This document shows, piece after piece, positions 43,703 through 52,282 of a stretch of DNA of 64,000 bases. The notes below the pieces were generated by a model. It did no database searches, had not been told where the DNA came from, and worked only from the letters and a program-made list of their open reading frames with translations. Source of the stretch: HXMU1420-13 sp965249965 (GTDB taxonomy: Bacteria; Bacteroidota; Rhodothermia; Balneolales; Balneolaceae); assembly GCA_965249965.1 (NCBI GenBank), contig OZ252262.1:3100001-3164000 (forward strand), read 5' to 3'. Position 1 is the first letter of the stretch. Every line of letters starts with the position of its first letter. Made by a program: the position numbers and the translations under genes.

Positions 43703-45316
43703 TTATTGCTCACTTAAGCAATCGCCAATTCCACAAACAACTACTGAAGGCAGGTCCAATGTGTTTACACTAGGTAAAGTAGCGCCAAACTTACTTTCAA
43801 TAACTTCAAGAATTTGATTCGCAATAATGGCATTGCCTCTGTAGTTCGGATGAACACCATCAGTTGATAAAACACCATTTGGTGAAAAGTCAGGTGCCAG
43901 ATTTACACCATCAACTGTAATTCCAGGAACTCCGTCACTAAGGCCGAAGATATCCAGAAATACACTATTTGCTGCACCAGTCTCGTATAATGCTATACGA
44001 CCAGAATAAGGCGCAATAGCGCCGGCAATCATTGCATTAAAGGTTTGGCGTTTAGTTTCGATGGTAACTTGTTCACCTAGAGTTAGATAATACTGATCTC
44101 CAGATAATGAACCATCAGCATTAAACCCTAACGGAATCACTATTCCAATGGGTTGATCGGGATTGCCGCCAAATGGTGTGTTTAGAACCGAGGCTGCCCC
44201 TAATACAACCAATTCACCAGCCACTAATGGACGAGATTGCTCGTAAGGTACAAGCTGCGCTCTTTGTTGAGCTGTTAATGCTCCGGCACCTTGTAACGCA
44301 TCGAAACAACCGCCTAAATCATCTAATTCTTCATCAATTACAAGAATTGGATTACTGCCCTCAGCATAAGAAATCAATCTGCGATCAATATCCGCTTGAG
44401 CAACACCTACTTGTGCACAGCCTTGTATAGCTCCGTTTATTGAGGCTACTCCTGCATTTAATGCGGAAGCTGTAGCATCATCAAGAGGTATAGCATTCCA
44501 CTGTACAGCCTGGAAAAAGGCTAATCCTAAGAAGAATGGAATATCTGCTACAACCCCATCGGCCGAGGTTCCAGCCATTAAGTTGTCAATTACTCCACCA
44601 TATGCTGCCTGAAATGTTGCATCGTCGGTTAGTATGGCATCGTTCGCTGCACCAGAAACTGCCCAACCTAAAACGTCGTTTGTTCCAATCCATAATGAGA
44701 AGAACGAAGGTTGAGTTGCAATCGCATCACCAAGAATTGTTGAAGTTCCAGGATCGCTTGCAAACCGCTGATAGAATGGATTAAATGCAGGGTTTCCAGC
44801 TGCTGGACCTCCGGTAAGCGGAGTTACGAGCTGTCCAACCTGAATTCCTGGTACTCCAAAATTATGTACCTGTGGACCAGTGTATGCAGAAATTGGATCA
44901 CCATTTATAGTTGGAGAGGGACCGGGAATATTAGTATCTAACTTGAAACGGCCAAATACTGTACTACCCACTGGATTTGCCACAGATGTGTTAAAACCAT
45001 TTACCGAATTAATATCAGGTTGGTTATACGTGATACCACCATCTACAGTAGCTCCAAGCTGTTCAGCTAACAAAGCACCAATGGAATTTTGTTGCCCCAG
45101 ATTATATAGAGCGCCATCCATGTAACCTGCAGTTAATGAGTTACCGATACTGATAAATGTGCTGAAATCTGTGGTTCCGGACGTCACTTCCAAGGGAGTT
45201 GGAAGTGGATTATCTTCTAGTCGTTCGTTAATTAACGAATCACCCTGGCCGTCGCAGGCATTTAACAGAACTGCCAGGCCTAGTAAAATAAATATTGATT
45301 TATATGAATTTTTCAT
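43703..45316 (-). CDS. Outer-membrane SGNH/GDSL hydrolase lipoprotein
   Basis: Lipobox L-L-N-A-C21, then a 537-residue SGNH hydrolase: block I I-S-I-G-N-S60-L-T-A-G-Y (GNS instead of GDS), block III W-I-G-T-N-D-V-L, and block V T-D-G-V-H-P-N-Y-R-G-N with the Asp and His. An insert of about 230 residues between blocks III and V is Ala/Gly/Asp-rich. It starts 15 bases after the TonB-receptor gene, so the two probably work together, with the enzyme on the surface freeing something for the receptor. The substrate is unknown. Confidence 0.82.
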   Translation of the reverse strand: MKNSYKSIFILLGLAVLLNACDGQGDSLINERLEDNPLPTPLEVTSGTTDFSTFISIGNSLTAGYMDGALYNLGQQNSIGALLAEQLGATVDGGITYNQPDINSVNGFNTSVANPVGSTVFGRFKLDTNIPGPSPTINGDPISAYTGPQVHNFGVPGIQVGQLVTPLTGGPAAGNPAFNPFYQRFASDPGTSTILGDAIATQPSFFSLWIGTNDVLGWAVSGAANDAILTDDATFQAAYGGVIDNLMAGTSADGVVADIPFFLGLAFFQAVQWNAIPLDDATASALNAGVASINGAIQGCAQVGVAQADIDRRLISYAEGSNPILVIDEELDDLGGCFDALQGAGALTAQQRAQLVPYEQSRPLVAGELVVLGAASVLNTPFGGNPDQPIGIVIPLGFNADGSLSGDQYYLTLGEQVTIETKRQTFNAMIAGAIAPYSGRIALYETGAANSVFLDIFGLSDGVPGITVDGVNLAPDFSPNGVLSTDGVHPNYRGNAIIANQILEVIESKFGATLPSVNTLDLPSVVVCGIGDCLSEQ

Positions 45317-45331
45317 GTCTGTAAAGTCCTA

Positions 45332-48220
45332 TTAGTTCAGGAATTGATCGAAAGTTATAGAGAAGTAGTAAATCGCACCAAGATTTGGGTTGGCAAGCGA
45401 TGTAGTATAACGCTCGTTTAGAATGTTACTTCCGCCTAGTTTTAAGATGGTATTGTAATCATCGAGTTTATAGCTGATTTGAGCATCCATTGTACCGAAT
45501 GCATCAATAACGCCATCACCAATAGAAGATTCCCAAACATAGGCATCCTGCCATCTGTAAGTTAGGTTAAATCCGATATTATCCGTCAGTTTTCTATTTG
45601 CAAACTTCACGTTATATCTCCATTCCGGAGTGTTATAACTTGCACGGAAACCCTGATTGATAAGATCATCCTGGTCGAGAAGTTTGTTGTAAGAAACGTT
45701 TCCACCTACTACAAACCCTCCGGTTAAGGAATAATCGGCAGTAACTGCAAAACCATGCGATCGAACGTTACCATCAGCATTAATATCAAATCCATAGGAT
45801 TGAGTAGCGAATGACTGATTTGGGTTGTTTGGGTCCTGTTGTGTTACTACAGATTGGCGCCAAGGCTCGGTTCCAACAGCTGTGGCTCCAGAATATGTAC
45901 TACCGTCCGGCATCACGGTTAAACCACCAGGGATACCTTGGGTGAAGGTAACTTCAGCAATAAAATCGGTGTAATCACTAAAGTAATAATAAGCATCGAT
46001 GAAAAGACGATTGTTAATCAGTGCCTTATATCCAATTTCCCAGGTTTGAATTTTTTCTGGTTGGAAATCTTCGAAATTGAATTCCTGCACAAGTGCCATG
46101 GCATCATTTAAGCTAGCTCCACCAGCTAATGCTGCTCGTGCTTCCGGTACGCCTGTATAAACGGTATTCGTTTCAAAGTTATAACGATCAACCAATGCTG
46201 GGTTTGAGCCTATTAATCGTCGTGAAACTACATCTAAATCGATAAACTGATCTTGAGTAGTTGGAATTCTAAATCCACGCTGAAAAGAAGCTCGGAAGTT
46301 ATGGTTATCAGCAACCGTTAAAATAGCTGACGCTCTGGGTGATAGCTGACCATCGAAATACTCATTTTTATCGTATCGGAAAGAGGCACTTAAATCAAGA
46401 TTACCATCCATTACTTGCTTGCTAAATTGAGCAAATGCGCCCCATTCATCGATATCGAATTCATCGCCATTGTCTTGCAATGCAAACAATGTTCCCTGAG
46501 ATTCAAGTGCATATCTACGGATGTTCATCCCGGCAACAACCTGAACAACTTCAGGATCAATCATACTTCCAAAATTGTAGAAACCTTCTGCATGATAAAG
46601 ATCTGATTTATCCAAGAATTTTGCACCACCTTCAGAAATCGGAGTATTTCTCAACGTTTTTGCAAGAGCTTGAAATTCTTCACTATCCGGAGATAATTGA
46701 ACAGCATCGGCTGCTACACGTGCTGCAGCATGTGCTTCTTCAACTGTTGCTCCTTGCGTTCTTAACCCTGCAAACGTCCCAAAATAAGGAGTTAAATATG
46801 TTTGCTGATTGATCAGAGAAGCAAGCGTATTAGCTGCATAAGAGTCACCCGCATCTTCTTGCGTGGTATATGCTCGTAAATAAAAGTCAGGGTTTCTGAG
46901 TTCTAGTTTTGCTGTCCAAATAGAAAAATCGTCTAATACAAAGCGATCGTTTGCAGTATATACTGTGCTACCATATCCAATGTTATACTGGCCAACTAGC
47001 TCATAACTGTCATTAAGGCGATAATGAAGAGCCCCACCTAACTTTAACGATTCCGTATTATTATCTACAAAAGAACTTTCTTTGTACCCTGTTGGCGTAA
47101 ATGCGCCTTCAACTCCATCAGGAAACAGCGTTCTGGTTGCTTCTACTTGTGCTCCTAATGCGCCGCCACCTGCAATAACGATATCTGCTACAGCTCCTGT
47201 TGTAATGGTGAAATCACCATATACATTAGCACCGTTATAGAGCCGTGGAATAGCTGCATCAGCACGAGAAGTACCACCACGCTCGATTAGACCAGATTGA
47301 TCTCTAAAATCCTGACCGACGAAATCGTTCGCTTTTAAATAAGAAGCATTCACTTTGAAAGCGAATTTATCATTGAAAGACTTAGCATATCGTATGCTAT
47401 AATCTTGATATAAAGAAGGATCCTCAACATCGCTATCAATATGATTTACACCAGACTTGATGCTTACCGAAAGCCCCTGATAATCAAATGGACTTTTACT
47501 ATTCATCAATAAAATACCGTTGATAGCGTTCGGTCCGTAAAGGGCAGAAGCAGCTCCAGGAATTAATTCAACACTTTCTAAGTCTAATTCTGAAATACCA
47601 ACAATATTACCTACAGCGAAGTTTAACCCCGGTGCCTGGTTATCAATTCCATCAATTAATTGGACGAAACGAGTATTACCATTTGCTGCGAATCCTCGAG
47701 TATTGATCGATTTAAATGTTAAACTCTGCGTACTAAAATCAACGCCCTTTAAGTTTCCAATGGCATCGTAGAAGTTTGTTGATGCAGCTGCTTGAATGTC
47801 GAGAACATCAATTTTTTCGATAGAAACCGGTGATTGAAGGATACTCTCTTCAACTCTTGATGCAGAAATAACAACATCGCCCCCGAAGATGGTTTGTTCC
47901 TGCATTACTACGTCGATGTCCTGATTGTTTGAAGTAACTTCTACTTCAACACTTTGAAAACCAACAATGGAGAAAATTAATGTGAATGGTGGGTTTTGGG
48001 CTACTGAAAGTGTGAAATTACCGTCAACATCGGTTGATGTACCAATGATGCGATCTTTTACCCGAATATTTACACCTACAAGTGGTTCGCCGTCTGTGTC
48101 AACTACTCGACCTGTAAGTTCAGTGTCTTCAAAGTTATAGGAATTAGCATAGGAAATTTGACCAATCCCGATAATTAAGCTTAGACACAGAAACGCAATA
48201 CGCCGTATCTGTTTACTCAT
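45332..48220 (-). CDS. TonB-dependent receptor with CarboxypepD_reg-like domain
   Basis: 962 residues. Signal peptide to about 25, a carboxypeptidase-regulatory-like domain (about 33-115: L-T-G-R-V-V-D-T-D-G-E-P-L-V-G-V-N-I), a plug with F-V-Q-L-I-D-G-I-D-N-Q-A-P-G and G-P-N-A-I-N-G-I-L-L, and a beta barrel ending in G-A-I-Y-Y-F-S-I-T-F-D-Q-F-L-N. It imports a ligand across the outer membrane with TonB energy. No susD follows; instead an SGNH lipoprotein gene does. A LacI-type operator-like site lies about 120 bases upstream. Confidence 0.93.
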   Translation of the reverse strand: MSKQIRRIAFLCLSLIIGIGQISYANSYNFEDTELTGRVVDTDGEPLVGVNIRVKDRIIGTSTDVDGNFTLSVAQNPPFTLIFSIVGFQSVEVEVTSNNQDIDVVMQEQTIFGGDVVISASRVEESILQSPVSIEKIDVLDIQAAASTNFYDAIGNLKGVDFSTQSLTFKSINTRGFAANGNTRFVQLIDGIDNQAPGLNFAVGNIVGISELDLESVELIPGAASALYGPNAINGILLMNSKSPFDYQGLSVSIKSGVNHIDSDVEDPSLYQDYSIRYAKSFNDKFAFKVNASYLKANDFVGQDFRDQSGLIERGGTSRADAAIPRLYNGANVYGDFTITTGAVADIVIAGGGALGAQVEATRTLFPDGVEGAFTPTGYKESSFVDNNTESLKLGGALHYRLNDSYELVGQYNIGYGSTVYTANDRFVLDDFSIWTAKLELRNPDFYLRAYTTQEDAGDSYAANTLASLINQQTYLTPYFGTFAGLRTQGATVEEAHAAARVAADAVQLSPDSEEFQALAKTLRNTPISEGGAKFLDKSDLYHAEGFYNFGSMIDPEVVQVVAGMNIRRYALESQGTLFALQDNGDEFDIDEWGAFAQFSKQVMDGNLDLSASFRYDKNEYFDGQLSPRASAILTVADNHNFRASFQRGFRIPTTQDQFIDLDVVSRRLIGSNPALVDRYNFETNTVYTGVPEARAALAGGASLNDAMALVQEFNFEDFQPEKIQTWEIGYKALINNRLFIDAYYYFSDYTDFIAEVTFTQGIPGGLTVMPDGSTYSGATAVGTEPWRQSVVTQQDPNNPNQSFATQSYGFDINADGNVRSHGFAVTADYSLTGGFVVGGNVSYNKLLDQDDLINQGFRASYNTPEWRYNVKFANRKLTDNIGFNLTYRWQDAYVWESSIGDGVIDAFGTMDAQISYKLDDYNTILKLGGSNILNERYTTSLANPNLGAIYYFSITFDQFLN

Positions 48221-48341
48221 TTTTGATCCTGATTAAGTTTTGTGTTAAGGATAATTCGCTTACTGCTCCAACATGGCAAGTGTGATGATAATCTTACCGT
48301 AATTATTAGCATAGATAAATAAAGCTTGTTTTAGGGATAAT

Positions 48342-48353
48342 GCAAGCGCTTCC
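48342..48353. promoter_or_regulatory. LacI-family-like operator between receptor and hydrolase genes
   Basis: GCAAGCGCTTCC contains the perfect palindrome AAGCGCTT (48344-48351) with a central CG, the usual shape of LacI-family operators (AAnCGnTT core). It lies in the ~200-base divergent region between the TonB receptor and the SGNH hydrolase genes. No LacI-type regulator is in the window, so this rests on the motif alone. Confidence 0.4.
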
Positions 48354-48416
48354 ATTCTGTAAATCGGGCAAAATTACTAAAAAGAGGGTTATTGTACTCG
48401 TTATTTTTAATAAAAA

Positions 48417-49148
48417 ATGCTTTTCTTCGCTTTTCCTATAAATAATCCCCCAATTTTGAATAGAATCAATCCTCTTATTTTTCCATTAATTCTCTTTACT
48501 ATAGCTGGATGTACCTCACCAAAACAAGTAACAGAATCTTCTGAATTTAGATATTTAGCATTAGGTGATTCGTACACAATTGGAGAGTCAGTTCCACAAA
48601 ATGAACGTTGGCCTGTTCAACTTAGTGACTCGCTTAATTCAGAAGGTTTTTCAGTAGTTGAGACAAACATCATCGCCACTACCGGCTGGACAACCGCCGA
48701 ATTACAAGAGGGAATTACTGTAGCTAATCCGGATTCAGCCTACGATATGGTTTCGCTGCTAATTGGTGTGAATAACCAATACAGAGGCTATGATTTTGAT
48801 ATCTATGAAATCGAGCTGGTTGAATTGGTAGATTGGGCCATTGCTTTAGCTGGCGGGGATACTTCTAAAGTTTTTCTGGTTTCTATCCCAAATTATGGCG
48901 TCACTCCTTTTGGGCAAAGCAGAGGAGAAGATCGAATTCGGCAGGAATTACTTGAGTATGATGGATATGCCAGCCAGATTGCAGATCAATACGGTATTCC
49001 CTTTTTCAACATCACTCCTATCTCAGAAAAAGCCAAAAGCGATGCTTCTTACATTGCTGAAGACAATCTCCACCCTTCTGGAAAAATGTACACCGAATGG
49101 GTTACATTGATGCTACCGGAAATTATTCAATTAATTGATGGGCAATAG
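48417..49148 (+). CDS. SGNH/GDSL hydrolase lipoprotein
   Basis: G-D-S-Y-T-I-G-E block I near residue 49, I-G-V-N-N-Q-Y block III, and L-H-P-S-G-K-M-Y block V. A lipobox F-T-I-A-G-C lies near residue 32, unusually deep for the ATG start; starting at TTG 48456 (M-N-R-I-N-P-L-I-F) would give a normal lipoprotein signal. About 230-243 residues. Likely an esterase or lipase in the periplasm or outer membrane; substrate unknown. Divergent from the TonB receptor. Confidence 0.82.
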   Translation: MLFFAFPINNPPILNRINPLIFPLILFTIAGCTSPKQVTESSEFRYLALGDSYTIGESVPQNERWPVQLSDSLNSEGFSVVETNIIATTGWTTAELQEGITVANPDSAYDMVSLLIGVNNQYRGYDFDIYEIELVELVDWAIALAGGDTSKVFLVSIPNYGVTPFGQSRGEDRIRQELLEYDGYASQIADQYGIPFFNITPISEKAKSDASYIAEDNLHPSGKMYTEWVTLMLPEIIQLIDGQ

Positions 49149-49190
49149 ATTCTAGGCAAGCTTAGTTTTTAATTCTGAAGATTAATAAAC

Positions 49191-49898
49191 ATGAAAGAGA
49201 TGATGAAAAAAGGGATTTATAGCACTGTACTAATGGTGCTTGCAATTGGGTGTACCGCAACTGCACAAAGTGTAAACGAACCTTCTGGAACGATTAATAT
49301 TTCGATGAGTGCTACTGAATATTTACCGGCAGATCGCATCATATTTAATATCAATTTAAATGCCGAGGAGAGATCTCCTAGGCTGGCGTATCAAAAGCAT
49401 AAAGAACAGGAAACTCTGTTGGCAGGCTTACTACAAAAGTTTGAAATTGATGAAAAAGACATCCTATTTCAGCCAATTGGCATTGATAAGATGTACAGGA
49501 ATAATAGAAATGATCAGTATTCCCGCACCAATCAACAGGTAAGTGTTACGTTCAGCGATTTTGATATGTATGAGGAAATCCAACTTACCCTTATTGAAAA
49601 CAACTTTGATTCATTTAATGGCTCCTTCTCCAGTTCAGAGCTAGAAGCAGGGAAAGAAGCTGCTTTATTATCTGCAATTAAGGCAGCTAAGGAAAGAGCA
49701 GAACTTATTGCCCAAGCCTCGGGCGTGGAACTAGGTAAAACTTTTTCTCTTAACTATTCAGAACATACTGTTCAGCCTTATCAGGGAAGAATGGAATCAA
49801 TGGCAATGGTCGCTGATGCAGCACCTTCATTAATGGATTTTGACCAGGTTGTAAGCGTTACGGCAAATATCTCAATTCAATTCAGAATTTCGAATTAA
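49191..49898 (+). CDS. SIMPL-domain (DUF541) protein
   Basis: Signal peptide (1-25, C-T-A-T-A-Q), then a SIMPL domain: I-N-I-S-M-S-A-T-E-Y-L-P-A-D and V-S-V-T-F-S-D-F-D-M-Y-E-E-I, ending in V-V-S-V-T-A-N-I-S-I-Q-F-R. The start M-K-E-M-M-K-K could also be the second methionine pair. SIMPL proteins are periplasmic or surface proteins of uncertain role (the animal namesake is a signalling adaptor). 43 bases after the SGNH gene, same strand. Confidence 0.8.
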   Translation: MKEMMKKGIYSTVLMVLAIGCTATAQSVNEPSGTINISMSATEYLPADRIIFNINLNAEERSPRLAYQKHKEQETLLAGLLQKFEIDEKDILFQPIGIDKMYRNNRNDQYSRTNQQVSVTFSDFDMYEEIQLTLIENNFDSFNGSFSSSELEAGKEAALLSAIKAAKERAELIAQASGVELGKTFSLNYSEHTVQPYQGRMESMAMVADAAPSLMDFDQVVSVTANISIQFRISN

Positions 49899-50788
49899 TC
49901 GGGTTGAGCCGCATTTACAGCTTCAAAATAGTTGGAAGTCTTGCGTAGATTTTCTTCCCCGTTTATCTCCAGATACCAGAATTGTTCAATATTACCTATC
50001 GAATTTTGCATGCGCATTTGCATGGTACCCTGCGACTTATGCTCTGCTATTACCCAATGAGCAATCAAGGTGTAATTTAATCGGTAATTTACACCAAATT
50101 TTTGATTCCTGTCAAACTCAAAGGTAACTCCATCCATCACTTTGGTATTTGGATGACCTTCCAGGACATTAAATTCAACTCCGGCATCTTCTGGTCCTCG
50201 GCGTATAAATGCATGAAGAGCGATTGGACGATCTGTCTTAGGAAGACGTTCCATAGCTTGCAATGCAATAACAGTTGATGCTTTATGATGGCCATGAAAT
50301 TGATCAAAAGGGAGCAACAAGAACAAGAAGTCATAGTCTTCTTGCATCATAATCTCCTCCAGGCGGTCTACAATAGGCGGAGTGTTCCATTTATTAAGTG
50401 TTTCCTCAACATCCAGAGTGAAATAAAAATCTTGTTGATCAAAGAAATAATAATTTCGTATTCCGACAATATCCCCTCCTGCAATCAATTCTTTTTTGCG
50501 AATACTAGGTAAAAATTCTCTTCCAACTTCTTCTTTATCCAATTCTAAACCGTAGTAATAATTACCCATTGTTGAATAGGTATACCCTCCCTCTCCGTTA
50601 GTTAATAGTGCTAAGTCAACCGTGCCGCCCAACAATTGTGTGGTCTTCCAAACGGTAGCTGAAACAAGTGCATCGTCATCCGGATGCGCCGTAACGAGCA
50701 GAATTTTCGGTTTGTAATCCAATTGCGCAAAACTGCTGGAAATTATGAAGAGTGATAAAATTGGAAGAAAAAAGAGCGTCTTTTTCAT
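49895..50788 (-). CDS. Secreted PIG-L family deacetylase
   Basis: Signal peptide (1-21), then the LmbE/PIG-L fold: L-L-V-T-A-H35-P-D37-D-D zinc motif, T-N-G-E-G-G-Y, and H-G-H-H-K-A-S with the third ligand. The family removes acetyl groups from N-acetylglucosamine-type sugars. 297 residues. Exported members may act on cell-wall or extracellular glycans; substrate unknown. Confidence 0.88.
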   Translation of the reverse strand: MKKTLFFLPILSLFIISSSFAQLDYKPKILLVTAHPDDDALVSATVWKTTQLLGGTVDLALLTNGEGGYTYSTMGNYYYGLELDKEEVGREFLPSIRKKELIAGGDIVGIRNYYFFDQQDFYFTLDVEETLNKWNTPPIVDRLEEIMMQEDYDFLFLLLPFDQFHGHHKASTVIALQAMERLPKTDRPIALHAFIRRGPEDAGVEFNVLEGHPNTKVMDGVTFEFDRNQKFGVNYRLNYTLIAHWVIAEHKSQGTMQMRMQNSIGNIEQFWYLEINGEENLRKTSNYFEAVNAAQPD

Positions 50789-50821
50789 ATTTCTTAAATT
50801 ACCGGGAGTACCTTTTTTAAA

Positions 50822-51451
50822 TTACTTATTGAGAATTGGATACAGGGTTTCCCATACGGTTTCAGCAACTATTCGGTGACCAGCTGCATTGGGATGAATT
50901 TGATCCGGTTGCATAAACTCATCATAGCCACCTACTTTATTTAAAATGAGCGGAATGAGCGGCAGATCGTTTGCTTCAGCGAGCGAGGGATATAAATTCA
51001 CAAACTCTTGCGTGTATTCGATCCCCAAATTTGGCGGTACCTGCATCCCTGCAATAACAATCTGCATTTTCGGATATTTATCTAAAGCACGGTTAATTAT
51101 TTCCTGCAAGTTATCTTTGGTTGAACTTAAATCAATGCCTCTTAAGCCATCATTTCCTCCCAACTCAAGAATCATTATATCAACTTCACGTTGTAATACC
51201 CAGCTAATACGTCTCAAGCCTCCTGCTGATGTTTCACCGCTTAACCCTCCATTTATTACCTCATAATTGAGTCCAAGAGAGTCGATTTTTTCTTGAAGTA
51301 CAGCTGGGAAAGCCTGTTCGGGTTCAACGCCATATCCTGCAGCGATAGAATCACCAAAAACTAAAAGGGTCTTTTTTTCCTGAGCTATACCATTGGCCGG
51401 CAATAGCATGCATATCAAAATTACACTTATCGATAGATTTTTTAACATCAA
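50822..51451 (-). CDS. Periplasmic arylesterase/lysophospholipase, TesA type
   Basis: Signal peptide (1-24), V-F-G-D-S35-I-A-A-G-Y-G block I, L-E-L-G-G-N-D-G-L block III with R-G-I, and D-Q-I-H-P-N-A-A-G-H block V. 209 residues, same as E. coli TesA. It hydrolyses acyl thioesters and esters in the periplasm. The divergent ABC ATPase and permease pair matches the E. coli tesA/ybbA-ybbP layout, which supports the call. Confidence 0.9.
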   Translation of the reverse strand: MMLKNLSISVILICMLLPANGIAQEKKTLLVFGDSIAAGYGVEPEQAFPAVLQEKIDSLGLNYEVINGGLSGETSAGGLRRISWVLQREVDIMILELGGNDGLRGIDLSSTKDNLQEIINRALDKYPKMQIVIAGMQVPPNLGIEYTQEFVNLYPSLAEANDLPLIPLILNKVGGYDEFMQPDQIHPNAAGHRIVAETVWETLYPILNK

Positions 51452-51571
51452 ATTAGCTTCAAATATTCGTATAACTTATTGGCAAGGTTAACGTAATTGT
51501 TTGCCAAATTGTTCGGAATGAAATTAGCCCTTCTCTGGGTTTGAAGTGTAAACAATAAAATTATTTACAGC

Positions 51572-52282
51572 GTGTCTAACATATTACAGGTAAAGGAATT
51601 AACTCGCGAATTTAAAAGCGGCACTAAAAATTTAACAGTAGTGAATCATATCAACTTCGATATCGAAGAGGGTTCAGTAAGTGCAATTGTGGGTCCTTCT
51701 GGTAGTGGAAAGACAACATTATTAGGGCTTTGCGCCGGATTAGATCAACCAACTTCAGGAGATGTGATTCTTCAAGGCATCAAATTAAGCGACTTGAGTG
51801 AAGATGAGAGAGCGAGAGTTAGAAATGAACATGTGGGATTTGTGTTCCAAACATTTCAATTAGTTCCAACACTTACGGCAATAGAAAATGTGATGGTTCC
51901 ACTCGAATTGCGCGGAGACTCCACAAAAGAGGTTCGAAAACGGGCGCTAGACCTATTAACAGAAGTTGGTTTGGGTGACAGAACCCATCACTATCCCAAC
52001 CAATTATCTGGTGGAGAGCAACAGCGTGTGGCTATTGCCCGTGCGTTTATCAACAAACCTAAAATTCTATTTGCAGACGAGCCAACAGGCAACTTAGATA
52101 CTGAAACCGGCGAGCATATCGAGGAATTGATTTTTGACCTGAATAAAAGTCAACAAACTACCCTTGTTTTAGTAACACATGATTTGGAACTCGCCCAAAA
52201 ATGCGATCGAATAATCCGCATTAAAAATGGAAAAATAGATTCTGATACCATTGTTGAACATACTGAGGTTACTGAAGCATGA
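51572..52282 (+). CDS. ABC transporter ATPase, YbbA/LolD-like
   Basis: Walker A G41-P-S-G-S-G-K-T-T49, Q-loop F-V-F-Q-T-F-Q-L-V-P, signature L-S-G-G-E-Q-Q-R-V-A-I-A-R, Walker B I-L-F-A-D-E-P-T-G-N-L-D. 236 residues, starting at GTG 51572. It belongs to the MacB/LolD/YbbA branch, energising FtsX-type permeases. Four-base overlap with the permease gene. Confidence 0.95.
   Translation: MSNILQVKELTREFKSGTKNLTVVNHINFDIEEGSVSAIVGPSGSGKTTLLGLCAGLDQPTSGDVILQGIKLSDLSEDERARVRNEHVGFVFQTFQLVPTLTAIENVMVPLELRGDSTKEVRKRALDLLTEVGLGDRTHHYPNQLSGGEQQRVAIARAFINKPKILFADEPTGNLDTETGEHIEELIFDLNKSQQTTLVLVTHDLELAQKCDRIIRIKNGKIDSDTIVEHTEVTEA

Noticed and set aside
44173..45125. Several plus-strand ORFs of 80-85 residues
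   Set aside because: All lie opposite the conserved SGNH lipoprotein gene and show no family features or ribosome sites.
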